Assembly (NCBI GenBank): GCA_932521035.1
Contig: OW051494.1
Coordinates: 1,474,001-1,538,000 of the forward strand
Length of the DNA stretch: 64,000 nt
From: Oscheius dolichura
Lineage: Eukaryota > Nematoda > Chromadorea > Rhabditida > Rhabditidae
Direction: 5' to 3'
Below the pieces are notes generated by a model. The model was not told the origin of the DNA and did not search any database. It saw only the letters and a program-made list of their open reading frames with translations. The position numbers and the translations under genes were made by a program. Of this stretch, positions 1-11,300 are shown piece after piece; positions within the stretch are counted from its first letter, which is position 1, and every line of letters begins with the position of its first letter.

Positions 1-261
1 GGTCTCCCTATCCATTTTGGCGATAATTTGTTGAAGAAGCGGAGCAGCAATACGGTAGTCTTGGATGCTAATCGTCTCGAGCATCTTAAAAGAAATACGG
101 TGGAGGATACTGTAAAAGAAAGACTAACAACAGTTAATGATTGAGAAAAGGGCACAAGCTACGAGTTTCCCAAACAAAGCGGCTTCCCCAGGAGCGCTTC
201 GCTTTGTATATATCGCTTTTCGCTGTCGCCTAAGGCTTATTCCTCTACATTTACGACTTCG

Positions 262-701
262 ATGACCTCTTCCTTCAATCTCCAAGACTACCGTATCCCC
301 GGCGTCATCCTCCAACAGATCCTAGCCAAAATGGAAGCTAAATCACTCGTCAGACTGTGCCAAACCTCAACTTGGGGACTGGATACGGTAGAATGGCTTC
401 AAAAAGCCAAACTGGAACGTTATCTGGCCGCCAAACGGGACGAAGACGAACTTTTAAAGGTTAGCCCTATTTTAACCAAAATATTTCTCCTTTTTAGTTG
501 TTAACAATTAGCCCGGTTGATAAGGACACTCTTCGTTATAGGTGGTTGCAGGAGACGCATGCACTAGAGCAATTTTTAAGTCTCAATGATGCAGTTGCCG
601 CCTTTATTCCTCCAGGACCATTCAAAAATGTGGTGGACAAGAGCAGGAGGCTTCTAGAATTGGCAGAGAAGACGCTGAACAATTGGGATCTTCTACATTA
701 A
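262..701 (+). CDS. F-box-like protein, copy 1 (two exons)
   Basis: Exons 262-459 and 498-701 give 133 aa; the 38-nt intron starts GTTAGC and ends TTTTTAG. The N-terminal ~45 residues follow the F-box spacing: IP-x2-ILQQILAKM-x3-SLVRLCQTS. The C-terminal half is a helical, charged tail ending in LAEKTLNNWDLLH. The protein is small and shows no second known domain. A paralog at 2211 has the same first-exon length (66 codons) and the same intron position, and two more distant paralogs lie near 36 kb, which supports the model. F-box proteins normally bind SKP1 through this helix set; binding here is inferred. The F-box match is by eye and is divergent, so an unrelated helical family is possible. 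Confidence 0.7.
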
Positions 702-1411
702 AATCACGACACGTATATCATAGTTTATTGTATGGGAATTAATAAATGTAGTTATAAAATCTCTATAAATAAAATTAATTTAAAACATACAACTTATCTA
801 GAGATCAATCGGCGATCCTTGGGAACCGCTGCCGCCCCTCCGGGCCATCGAAGGCGGCCAAGACTTCCCCAATCTTAATCCTGCTACTCGGTTCGCCCAC
901 CCAACATCTAAACATTTTTAGTTCTCCCTCTTTCATAAAACAAAGTTACCGGTTGGATCTTCTTCCCAGATAGAGGAGGACGGACTCCGTCGTTGACGAG
1001 CATCTCGGCGGTGGCTGAGCTGAAGTATCCCTTGGGGAAGATACCCTCAACGAACAGCTCCCTGGAAATGGTTGGACGAGGACATTTTCTCTATAAATAT
1101 GATGGCAATGATGGAAATTTCTCTTGACGCGAACAAATATTGGAGAAAGTCGCTTTTGAAGTCAAAAATCGAAGTTTTTTGAAGAGAGTGGGCCCAAGAA
1201 AAACGATGTACCGTCTAGAGAAAGTCGAAATCATTGAGAAGAGGAAATATTAAAGCATAGGAAATAAAAACATAGAAAAAATGAGACACTTCGCATCATA
1301 GAAAATTTTTTCGGACAATGACTGGCCGTAAGGAAACATCCACAGCCGACACTCGTTTCCTTCCATTTTCACGGAAAGACAAATTAATTCTGCCTAACTA
1401 GACCATTTAAA

Positions 1412-1499
1412 ATGAAGGTTCTACTCCCTGTAATTATTATTACTACCATTTTTGGAACAGTGGTCGCTCCTCCCACCATCCCGAAGAGCCCAGTTGACT
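1412..1499 (+). CDS. Possible signal-peptide exon
   Basis: An ATG at 1412 opens a 29-codon stretch, MKVLLPVIIITTIFGTVVA followed by PPTIPKSPVD. It has a basic start, a hydrophobic core and an AxA-like cleavage site, and then meets a GTGAGT donor at 1500. No downstream exon of matching phase is clear: the relic at 1621 is in a different phase. It could be the start of a small secreted protein whose other exons I cannot place, or chance. Confidence 0.25.
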
Positions 1500-1620
1500 G
1501 TGAGTTTTTGTGGGGTATGACTCAGTCTAGCGGCTTCTCCTCTCGTTCGACGGTTGCCTAGTCGAACTACAACGGCAGTTTCTTCTCCCATTCATCTATT
1601 ACAATTTGTAAAAGCATTAG

Positions 1621-1737
1621 CGGCAAGGAAGGCAAAATCAATTTCTACGAACATTCGAAGAAACAAAGCTGGAGAAGGCTAGAAGAATGGCACGGCTGGG
1701 ACAGGCGACACTGGACAATTGGAACATTCTACACTAG
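1621..1737 (+). pseudogene. Last-exon relic of the F-box-like family
   Basis: After an acceptor ending ATTAG at 1620, 38 codons read to a TAG and end RLGQATLDNWNILH. This is the same tail as copy 1 (LAEKTLNNWDLLH) and the copy at 2211 (LAQKTLDNWEILH). No matching first exon with the F-box-like helix is present just upstream, so it is most likely a truncated copy between the two intact ones. Confidence 0.5.
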
Positions 1738-1750
1738 CATCATTAATGAG

Positions 1751-1890
1751 ACGTTTCCAACAGATATGTCATGGGGCTTAAAGGTCTGCCGCGCCTCCGC
1801 TGTGGGACCAGCCTTCTTTCGACTTGGTCCCGCAACGGAGATGCGCCGCGAAATTTGAACTCGTGACATATCCGTTGGAAACGGACTATA
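1751..1890. mobile_element. MITE family 1, copy a
   Basis: A ~140-bp hairpin. The left arm has GTTTCCAACAGATATGTCA and the right arm TGACATATCCGTTGGAAAC, and the interior carries a second inverted pair around GGGACCAGCC and TTGGTCCCGC. Five other copies in the window share the outer arms (near 3.1, 8.1, 9.1, 25.4 and 58.0 kb). There is no coding capacity. Confidence 0.75.
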
Positions 1891-2210
1891 TCATTTTTTT
1901 GTGTTGTAAAATGCAAATTTGAATTTCAATAAAAATGTCAAGCGACTTTTCAATTTGAAACTGAAAATACCAGCAGATTCAGCGTGAAAAACTGTGTCGA
2001 ATGAATTTGGTTTCAGCCTATTTCAGTTCTATTAAACTGTCAATAACTCTCTGCTTTTTGCCTAGTACTGTTCACGGGTCCCGAAGCGGCTGAAGGAAGA
2101 AGACCAAAGCGAAAGCAATAAAAATGTCAAGCGATTTTTCAATCGAATTCCATTCGCGCCTATTTCCATTTCTGGAACACAAACTTCATTTCGTTTTCTT
2201 TACAGTGAAA

Positions 2211-2624
2211 ATGACTACCTCCTTCACCATACAAGAATACAGTATCCCGGCATCCATTCTTCAACAGATTCTTGCCAAAATGGATTTGAAATCACTCGTC
2301 AGACTGTGTCAAACTTCAACTTATGGACAGGATGCGGTAGATGAACTGCAAAGTGCCAGACTTGAACGCTACCTGGCCGCCAAACGGGATGGACACGAAC
2401 TTTCAAAGGTTAGTCCATGTTTTGATGAAAGATTTGATCCGTTTCAGTTTTTCCCCCGTGATGAAATACCAAGCAAACGTACTCTGGAAACAATTATCAG
2501 AATGGAGCGCTTTAGAATCGCGATTGATGGACATAACTTGGATAAGGAGCCATTCGCCAATTGGCTCGCCAAACGTGTGGAACTTGCACAGAAGACTCTG
2601 GACAATTGGGAAATTCTACATTAA
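2211..2624 (+). CDS. F-box-like protein, copy 2 (two exons)
   Basis: Exons 2211-2408 and 2448-2624 give 124 aa. The 39-nt intron (GTTAGT...TTTCAG) is a multiple of three without a stop, so the unspliced frame stays open; the paralog at 262 shows where to splice. The first exon reads IPASILQQILAKMDLKSLV and is highly similar to copy 1. The second exon diverges faster but keeps the LAQKTLDNWEILH end. I chose the ATG at 2211 rather than the in-frame one at 2124 because it aligns with the start of copy 1. Putative SCF substrate adaptor, by inference. Confidence 0.7.
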   Translation: MTTSFTIQEYSIPASILQQILAKMDLKSLVRLCQTSTYGQDAVDELQSARLERYLAAKRDGHELSKVSPCFDERFDPFQFFPRDEIPSKRTLETIIRMERFRIAIDGHNLDKEPFANWLAKRVELAQKTLDNWEILH

Positions 2625-2750
2625 AATTAAGACGATACTATATTTTATTGTAATGAAGATATTTGCAGCAATACATTTATCAATAATATTGTATACAGTG
2701 AGGAATATCAGGGTCGGTTCCACCCGAAGTAAATGAAGATGCACGGTAGC

Positions 2751-3924
2751 TCAATTCCGTCGTTCAATTAACAATCGTACATCGGGCAAGTTGTCAAAAA
2801 AGTCAGCCAGCTCTCTACCTTGTCTGTCATCTAATTTCCGTCCATTTGCCGCTATAATCTGGTCTCCAACTTTGAGTTTCCCGTAAACTGGACTATTGGG
2901 AACTATAGAGATCACAAAATGAGAATAAACCAGGAAGCCGTCATCATTACAATTGGGAGATTCGTCAAGACTCGCCGAAGTCAATATCCCCATTCCAAAG
3001 ATGTTCTCAGATTTGAGAAGCTTCACCTCGAATTTGGTAGCCGTCTGAAAAAAAAATTACAGTATACTGTACCTCCTCCATAGTCTCTTTACTTAGTATT
3101 CGCGAAAATGGACATAGATCATGTTGATGGAAATATAGTCCATTTCCAACGGATATTTCACGGATTCAAATATTGCGCCTCGTCTCTGCTATGGGACCAG
3201 GGTTGAAAGCTTCCTGGTCCCGTAGCGGAGAGGGTTTTCTGAGGAATATCCGTTGGAAATGGACTATAACTCATTCGGTGGATTACGGCAGAAACAACTC
3301 ACTTTTCTATTCCGCCAGAAGGGCTCCTTCAAGAGATCCCTCATCACCAGCAAGTCTTCCTTATACAGGAACTGCTTGTGTCTTCTAACTACCAGTACAC
3401 AGGTCTTCTTCGATAGAAAGAGTTTGCTCAATTCTTCCCATCTCTTGTCCAAGATCTTCTTTCTATTGACCATCATTATCTCGTCTCCTGGTCTCAAACG
3501 GCCGTCTTGACTGGCTGCGCTTTCTTCGACTACATTTCTGACAAAATACGGTCCTTTATCTTCGAACGGGTAATAGAGCCTTATCCCGAAGGAGTTATTC
3601 TTCGGTTTTAGAGTAACTCTCTCGATTTCGTTTCCAAACGACTCGACAGCTAATTTTCCGAATTTTGAGGAACGGAGAAGGGCATACTGGGCATCGAAAT
3701 CCATCTGAAAGGTGTAGTTTTGGTTCTATTGGGTACTTTTGCTGGGCTGAACCCTGGCCGAGTACCAGAAGAGGGCAAGAGCGGTAATAACGGCCCGGAG
3801 CTGGGCAGCCTACCTTTTCAATAACCATTCTAATCAAATGTGTAGCCGCCCTCAACTGTTCTAGTCTTATTAGTGGCGGGAAAAGGTATTCCCTCACTTT
3901 GGTGTTCATCTTCTTTGACATCAT
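2751..3924 (-). CDS. Two-PDZ-domain protein
   Basis: Three exons (3814-3924, 3303-3704, 2751-3044; all junctions in phase 0) give 268 aa. PDZ 1 lies at about residues 62-150, with a SFGIRL carboxylate-binding loop and RLRPGDEIMMVN. PDZ 2 lies at about 175-268, with FGMGI, KLKVGDQIIAANG and a terminal strand VRLLIERRN. The G-x-GDxI-x2-N-G pattern in both is diagnostic of PDZ folds, which bind C-terminal peptides and scaffold membrane or signalling complexes. There is no signal peptide or other domain. Intron 2 holds MITE copy b. Small PDZ-only proteins are common in nematodes; I cannot name an ortholog. Confidence 0.8.
3136..3267. mobile_element. MITE family 1, copy b (intronic)
   Basis: A hairpin inside intron 2 of the PDZ gene. 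The arms are TAGTCCATTTCCAACGGAT and ATCCGTTGGAAATGGACTA, a near-perfect inverted pair flanked by TA. Confidence 0.85.
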
Positions 3925-6334
3925 CTTCCGACAGAGCCATTCGCTCAGGCAGGAGAAAGTTTGTTCGAAGCAGCCGGTCTAAACATCGGCTACAGATTAT
4001 GAAACAAGCTCACGTCTTCAGAGGAAGGCATTGCGTGGGAAGAATTCGATTTAAAATAATTTTATGGCAAAGCGAGGTTTGTAGCGTTTCGGCTTTGATT
4101 ATTACCCGCTCTGCTAATCAAACTCGCTTTCTCGAGCTTGACGGCGCCATAGCGCTGATGGTTCCTGTTCGTTGAGTTAAAAATGAAATCTACTGTAGAA
4201 TATAGGGAGATTTACAGGCGTCTGGAAGCCTTACGAATGATTTTGGAGGATCCAAGACGATCTGGAGTCATTTTCAGGTCATACTGGTAGAATCTCCGGC
4301 TAATTTAGCTCTTCTAGGACGAGAAATCAACTTCCCGGCTCAATTTGGAAGCCTTTTCGGTGTGATACCGCCTCTCCAAATTGGTGCTTCCGTTCCAGGG
4401 GGTCTGGTTACCACGGTTACCTACCTAGGCTCCCCTCTTGACCCAGGTTACCTGGAAACAATTGAATCCGACACCAGTTTTCCAGCGCCTCATTTTCCCT
4501 CCCATTTTTGATCCATAGCCGTGAACATTGAACATCTTTTTGTCTGTTCCAGCTGCCCCGGAGACGGCTTAGCCGGGCAATATCAACCCTAGAGAGGGGC
4601 CGGCAAAGGTCAGCTTCGTTTACGTAACACAAAATGTGTCGAAATATGATATGCGCCGATGTTTATACGGGGTGTTTGTGACAGGGAAAGGGCGTCCTCC
4701 TTTCTGTTTATTAGAGGAGAAAAACAACTTACGGACCTCTTCCCGGTATATTCCGCGCATCAGAGATTATCCCAGCCGGCCACAGCAGGGTGCCACTTGG
4801 ACTTTTCCCTCCCTGGCTTTTATCTCTTGAGCCAATGGCCTCCAGAAGTAGAACAGCCGGTGAGGAAGGCGGGCTCAGTCCATTTGACTACCCGCTCTTC
4901 TCATTGCTAGTCCGCTTTCTTTGCCGTGTTAATTCCTATAGTATTGTCATTCACAGACAGTTCTCACGCCATTTGGAATAGAAATGAATTGAAGCAGCAG
5001 TGGTCTTTACACACTTTTATCGATTCTTGGCCTGCCTCGAACACCTGAAAACGTCTCCCCTTCCTGTTTTTCCCCCGTTGGTTTGATAAACCACTTCCCA
5101 CATGTGCCCCCTCTTCTCCACTCTGCCCCTCCTTCGGGGAGTGATCTTTGCTCTTTTTCTCATCCCCATTTCTTTCCCCCCATTTATTGGCTTTTCAATT
5201 GTAATCAATTGATTCTCACCGTTGGGGAGGGGGGAAATGCCTCCGGGGCTTTAGACATGGGGGAGGGGGATGTTGAGAATAGGAACTTCAAGCCCTGGTC
5301 AGGCTCTCATCCTCCCACCTGGTAGCCTCCAGCTACAAGACACCGTCCCCTCCCCTTTCTCTCCCCGTTACCCTGCCATTCCCCACCGCCTTCTCTCCCG
5401 TTTTCCCGGTTTTCCCCCCTTCCCTGCCCAGTTGCAATGACGTTCCGCGGCATTATTGATTGACCTCTAATCCTGGCCAGCTCGCTGCCGCCGTCCAGTG
5501 CCAGCGAGCCTTGCGCCAGCCGGGGAGATTCCCGCCTTTCTTCTCATCCGCCATGTTCTTTTTCGGCTAGAAGATTCTTTTCCAAACACTGTAGCACCCA
5601 TTTAGTACCTCGAAACTCTGTTCAAAGTAAACAAGACCTTAGAAATTTGCTATTTTCAGAAACTTCCCTGTCTTCTTCCTGCTTGGTGAACCCCTTCGTT
5701 TTCTCTCCGCTTCGTGAATTTTCTTCTGAAAAAAGAGGTAAGTAATATTTATGGTTGATAATTAATCAAGTCCCCTTCTCTCCCTACAAAAAACTGTTCC
5801 AATCTCCCATTTTGATAAGAAAAACTGGGGTCTTGCTGCCCGCCGGGTGAGAATACGCGGCGCCTATTAGTCTTCCACAATTTAACGGCCTGCGCCTTCT
5901 TTTTTAAAGGCTACCTTGCTTATAATTAATCTGCTCTAATTACACCCCATCTTCTTTTCTAAAATCCGTTTAATCTTGCTTTTGGAAAGGAAAAAAGCCT
6001 TGCCGCCCTTGCGGCGCCCTTTGATCTTAGTTTACAGTAATTAATTGGCTCCAAGCCCATTTTAAAGAGTGAAAGAATAGTTTAACTCATTGGGAAGGGG
6101 CAAATGAATTAAAATTCAAATACTACCGGGATATCTGAGCGTGTGTTAATTTCAAGCGTGCACCCTAAGCCAAGACACCTTTTGATTCCTTCACTCTCGC
6201 TAATTTCGCCAATATCTTTTTCTTTAGTCAACAAGTTCCGCTTCATTTCTCTTCCCTTTCACCTCCTTCAGATTAATATTACCCGGAAACAAACAGAAAC
6301 TCTCAGTTTTTCCAGATCTTTCAAACCATCCAAC
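3925..6334. other. Gene-poor stretch
   Basis: I see no supportable gene here. A 31-codon ATG frame at 4183-4277 (MKSTVEYREIYRR...) ends at a possible GTCATA donor and may be an orphan first exon. From 5010 to 5700 the sequence is pyrimidine-rich and looks like promoter or 5' leader DNA of the gene starting at 6335. Confidence 0.4.
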
Positions 6335-7953
6335 ATGCCCGCCCCGCGAAGAGTTGATGAAGCGGCCCTCTGTGAGAGGGTTCAACAAATTATGAAACTC
6401 CTGAACCAACGGATTATGAACCCGCCAGGGAACGCTGCTACTGCCGTTCCTGTTCCCCAGACCGTGACCCCGGCTCGCCGTTCCAGGAAGCAGAAGGCTC
6501 CAGCCAGAGTGGCGCCACAGGACGAGCCAGCTGCCAAGAAGAGCAAAGCCGCTCCTCGTCACCGTGCTCCGGAGGCACCGACTGGCCTGCAGCTTCTCGC
6601 TTCGGCTGCGGCAGTTTTTGGGAGTCAGCCTTCTATTGGCTCCTCACCAGCTGGGGCCGGACTTCCATCGGGGCAGGATGAGTCAGCTGCTCCCATTGGT
6701 CTTCCACCTACTCTGCCACAACCTACTCCAGTGCTCTCCCAGAACGCTCCAGCTTTTTCACAGCCAGCTCGAGTTCCAGTAGTTGCTCCCACGGTCGAGC
6801 CTGAAGCCGTCGCTCCCGCCACTCTTCCAGCCGATCTGCCGGCAGCTTTACCTACACTGGAGGCTGTAGAGGAGTCTTCCTCTGCCCCACCTTCTTCGCC
6901 AACTCCTGTGCCACTGGTAAAGGCTGCAGAAACTCTTCCGGCTGCTAGGACTGTTCCTGAAACTCACCCGCCTGTGTCCAGCGACTCCGAGGAAGAGATC
7001 GACGTAGTCGGGCTGGATGATGTCGACGTCCCATCGCCACCGGCTGAAGACAAAAAGGATGCTCACTTCTACTTTCGCCACCGTTACAGCATCTACGTAA
7101 GTGATCCTTTTGTCGTGCTGTAAAGGAGAGAAAATGGGGCTGTTGACCTAATAAACAAAGCATTTTATAGAAGGACATGACGAGCGGTCTGGCAACAGTG
7201 TACCGCCATCCGAGGGCGGCTAGAGGAAAGAAGGCCGAGTGTCGTCCCAAAGATGCGGATGTCTTCGTCCACTTCCTCCATACCACTGGAAAGACGAGGC
7301 TGCCGATAATAATGAATGTTGGTTACTTTATTATTTCGGGGAACGGACCATATTTGGGTTAGGGGGCAAAGTCTCTCTCTGCTAGACAGCTAAATAAAGA
7401 GGACAGCTTTTAAATTAAGCCAATAAGGAAGAGTTGGAGGGAAATTGGCGGCGCTGGAGGATTTTTGAGATCCTGGGAGAAGGGAGGAACCAGTTTTTGC
7501 TTAAAATTCAATTGCGCCTTTTTGACGAGGTCCTGACGCGATTTTGAAGCTCTTTCTCAACATACAGTAACCCTAGAAAAAAGAAGGAAAGCTTTGAACC
7601 TCTTTTTACCAAGAAAAACTATAAAATCCCCATTTTAGGGTTCAAAGCTAGACTTGGTCCAAATGGAAGTGGCCTGGAACCAGAAGTACCCCACCATGAG
7701 AGTTCCTGAGGCCGAAGAGGTCCTGTGGAAGTGCCTCTGCCGACGGAGCTGGGGAGACAGCTGCCGGCCTGAGGGAGCTGCTCCATCGCAGAAGAATACG
7801 ATGACACAGGAACGTCTGCTCCAGGTGATCGAAGCCAATGCATCCTCCGTCCCTCCAGAGCCTGCCCCTCATGTTCCTCGTCTTGTTCCTGAAGTTTTCC
7901 GTTCTTACCTGGAAGAGAACGAGCTTCTTCAGGAGAAGAGCATGAATAACTAA
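6335..7953 (+). CDS. Pro/Ala-rich, probably nuclear protein of unknown function
   Basis: Three exons (6335-7096, 7171-7317, 7639-7953; all phase 0) give about 407 aa. Residues 1-35 form a possible helix (EAALCERVQQIMKLLNQRI). A basic patch RRSRKQK...AAKKSKAAPRHR near residues 50-75 resembles a nuclear localisation signal. Residues 75-235 are low-complexity Pro/Ala/Ser/Val, followed by an acidic patch DSEEEIDVVGLDDVD. The last two exons look more structured, with a Cys-containing segment WKCLCRRSWGDSC. The second donor (AAT before GTTGGT) is weak, so that junction is uncertain. No family recognised. Confidence 0.55.
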
Positions 7954-8696
7954 ATTAGGTATATTCCGTACTGTTATCTTTTGATAGTTGTTCTTCCCCT
8001 GCCACGAGTTTACTTCCTTCTACCCAGTTTTTGTTCAAATTTTCCCATTGAAACCCAACTTTGGCATTAGAGCGCGTTTCTGTCTTCTTCTTTTCTTCCT
8101 CTCCCATTTATATAGTCCGTTTCCAACCGAAAAGACGCGTAATTTTTCATTTTAGGTTTGTTTGGAGCGCCAGAAATAACATTTAGCTGCGGCTTTTCCG
8201 TTGGAAGCCGACTATATATCCTCCGTACCGTATAATTCTACCGTACCCCTTGTCAGACCTCTACTTACCCTGTTTTCTGTTGAAAATTGATTGCGTACTT
8301 ATGTTTATGCCCCGTTGACACCATTTGTTCCTTCTTTTAGCTTACTGTAGCCAATTTATTCCCCGCTTTTCCGAGTTTTTGTTTTCATTCCTCCTCACTA
8401 TCATTTTTACCCATTTCGCTTCCATTACGTTGTACCTGATCACGATGTGTCATCTGTCACCTACATCTCACTCTTTGGCCCAATTCCGGCCAGTATATCT
8501 CTGAAAAACTTTGGGGCTCCCTAACGACCAGTACTGACTCCTTCTTGTTTTCGTTGAATACTCCAAATAAACCTGTCCTAGCCTATCCATATCGAGTAAA
8601 AAAGACACATAAAAAATGTATTTCAACCATATACAGATTTATAAAATAAACTATACTAGCCTCTCCCAGGCAGAATAAAAGTACCGAAATTTGTAC
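7954..8696. mobile_element. Intergenic DNA with MITE family 1, copy c
   Basis: The convergent 3' ends of two genes flank this stretch. It holds MITE copy c at about 8111-8216 (arms TATAGTCCGTTTCCAACCG and CGTTGGAAGCCGACTATA). I see no gene in the rest. Confidence 0.65.
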
Positions 8697-10118
8697 TCAA
8701 AGATCGATCTTCTCATCCACTTCTCTTTTCCATTTCTTGGCCTGTGTGGTGGTGGCTTGTTCAGCAATGTTGTTGTCGAGGGCTTCAATAGTTTCTTTAT
8801 CAATGATAGCCTTCGTCTTTCCATAGTATGGAGACATCTTGCTGGCCTTTTCTTCGAGTTTCCACAAGTCGGCATCCAACTTTCCCCAGTCCAGCATAGA
8901 GAAATATACGTGATCCACTCCTTCTGTACAGTTGGTACAAATAATCCTCATCCACTGAGGCTCTCCGGTCCACCAAAGGCCTGCTGGGAAGATTATTGTC
9001 TGTATTCCTGGGGCACCCTCTGTGGGGAGGGAAAACTGAAAAACGGTGGCTTGATACCGTAATCTACAGTAGTTTTGAGACCTAATCCTTAGAATCTCGA
9101 AAAAATTGAGGGCAGTCCCCTTTCCAACAAATATGTCATGCGTTCAACTTTCACGGGGCATCTCCCCGCCAGGACCAGATTTGAAGATGGCTGGTCCCGC
9201 AGCGGAGACGTGGCCTATCTTTGAATTCCGTGGCCTATCCGTTGGAAAAAGGGCTATAAACTAAAACTCACATAACATCCACCATTGTAGAAAGTGAAAT
9301 AGTACAGAAACTCATTCAAGGAGTCGTAATTCCTCGGATACGGTGTTGGTTTACTCGGGTAGTAGTTTGTTGTGCTTGGATAACCAACGCGCATTTCGAG
9401 GACAGTCGTTCTCTAAATTTAGCCGATTATTCATATTCTCCCTGTAACCTACATTTACACGGTTCACATCAAAATAAAAAGTCACCATTCGCTCTTGTTC
9501 TCCAGTAGTACTCCCATTAACATCCTTCCATATTGAGAAATAATGCCTAAAATGGGGAATTACTGTAGGGGAAGGCGGATACTCCGGTGTCTTGGAGATA
9601 ACAGCGACTTTATAAAGATCACCAAGCTGCCGAGTGAACGTATAATTGATGCCTATTCCCGCTAATATCTGAACGAAAGGTTTGGTGCTTTAAAGGAATG
9701 GGACCTGTCCCCGAGTGCACTCGTAAGCGTCGGCGCGCATTTGAATTTTGAATTCGTTTACCGTTTTTGCCCATTTCTTCTAATTTTTACATATTTTTCT
9801 AGTATTCTATTGATGTGTGTTCATTTATTTGTAAAAAACAATATCAAATTGGTCAGGAGAAACTGAAAAATCAAGCTAAAACGGCAGGCGCGTTAAAAAT
9901 TCAAATGCGCGTCGACGCTTACGGGTGCACTCGGGGGCCGGTCCCTGGGGGTTCCTTTAAAGGAACACCGGCACAGAAATTTTTTTAAACGGCACGCTAC
10001 CGTAACCATTTGCCCGCGCGCGTCTAATTTTTCAAGCTGTGCCAGTGTTCCTTTAAAAAGCGGGAAATACCTCCAGAGGGAGGGAAAAGGCGAACAGGAG
10101 AGTAACAACCAGGCGCAT
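8697..10118 (-). CDS. Secreted family, member A (247 aa, intact)
   Basis: Exons 10071-10118, 9453-9668, 9272-9412 and 8697-9035 are all in phase 0. Exon 1 is a pure signal peptide (MRLVVTLLFAFSLPLE). The mature protein has an N-glycosylation-type start (INYTFT) and the blocks PRNYDSLNEFLYYFTFYNGG, GIQTII-x5-WW, C-x2-CT and LDWGKLDADLWKLEEKASK. The last block looks helical. Members B (34.2 kb) and C (35.5 kb) have the same exon plan. A differs in having exons 2 and 3 fused: the intron of B and C is absent and the frame runs through. The C-terminal tail is ~18 residues longer. Function unknown; extracellular by its signal peptide. Confidence 0.75.
9114..9258. mobile_element. MITE family 1, copy d (intronic)
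   Basis: Lies in the 236-nt last intron of secreted-family member A. The arms (CCCTTTCCAACAAATATG and CCTATCCGTTGGAAAAAGGG) are more diverged than in copies b and f. The inner pair GGACCAGAT and GGCTGGTCC is kept. Confidence 0.7.
9690..10058. mobile_element. Two adjacent hairpin elements (intronic)
   Basis: They fill most of the 402-nt first intron of secreted-family member A. The first (about 9690-9966) pairs GTGCACTCGTAAGCGTCGGC with GTCGACGCTTACGGGTGCAC. The second (about 9955-10058) pairs TTTAAAGGAACACCGGCACAG with CTGTGCCAGTGTTCCTTTAAA. They share the TTTAAAGGAAC end. No coding capacity. Confidence 0.7.
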
Positions 10119-11300
10119 GGCAGTTTCTGGTTACACTGAGCGTGACTTTTCAGGCTGTTACTGGGCTCAGTTACCATGGCTGGTAATATGTTTCTAAGCC
10201 GAAAAAGATGGGGTGGGGAAGTGTAATTAGTCGGACATCGAGATCAAAAAGGGCTGAAAAGGGGGAATTTGAAATGGGGAAAGAGAAGTGGGCCATAATC
10301 CGCCTGAAAATGGTTGGAGCCTTCTTGCTAACTCTTTTCCGTTTGATGGCATTAAAGCTTCTAAACCTCACCCAGAAGAAGCTAAACTAAACTTGCCGTT
10401 CCACCCGAAGCGATGTGGAAGACAGAAGGCTGCTAACTTTATTCCAGAAAAGGCGACAAAGTTACTACTGTCAAAAATACCCTGACGCTCAGAAGAGGAC
10501 CCCGTTATCCATCAAAAAACTCCTAACGCTCCTAAGAACTATAATGGTCAGAAAACTGTTCGAACCTGTAATCTTTTGTCAACATCAAATTCTTCGTATT
10601 TCAGAAATAAAGGTCACTTCCACTTCTGTTCTCCCAACTTGGAGGTTGGTTTTTTTTTCTATTTAAAAAATAATAACGCAACTTTGGTTTGGCGCGTTGC
10701 GCCGCTACAAACAAACGCGCCTTGTGACGCGCGGCAACCCGATATGCGCACCATTGCGCTATTAGAATTAGGGTAGCGCTTGAGATCTGGTAATCGCTAA
10801 TTATTTTTGCTTCTGTTTCATTGTGCTATTTGCTATGCCTCATTTCAAAATTGGTAGGAATAGATAGGTATAAGTAGGTATAGCAGGCATAGTAGGACTA
10901 TGTAGAACCTCAATTTTTCGAAAATGGCCTGTTCTTTTTTGAGCTTGCGCGATGAGAATAGGTCCATTCGATGGCGCCCGTCGCCGTCTCCTAGTTGAAA
11001 TTTTTGCGGGACTTTGTAGTGCCCCGATGGGGTATCGGGCGTGTTTGATTGAATTCTGGTCTCTTTTCCATAGCCAGCCGGACTTGGTCAAAAAATAGTC
11101 AAAAATGGTTTCGCTTTCCATTTTGTCAAAATATTTAAATTCGGTCAACCCCGGGAACTTTAGCGTGGGACCTTGGCCAACACAAGCAAGGAGCGAGCCG
11201 CCTGGGCGCGCTTGATAAAGCCGGGTGCTTTTAATAGCATTCTAATTATAATACTAAAGGAGTTCAGATTAATCGGCAAACATTGATTTCTATTTTCAGA
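10119..11300. repeat. Gene-free stretch with a degenerate long repeat
   Basis: Bases 10925-11150 match, with many changes, the long repeat seen at 13.9, 14.7 and 18.7 kb. The shared landmarks are CCATAGCCAGCCG and GTCAAAAATGGTTTCGCTTT. Nothing coding is supported between 10119 and 10925. Confidence 0.55.
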
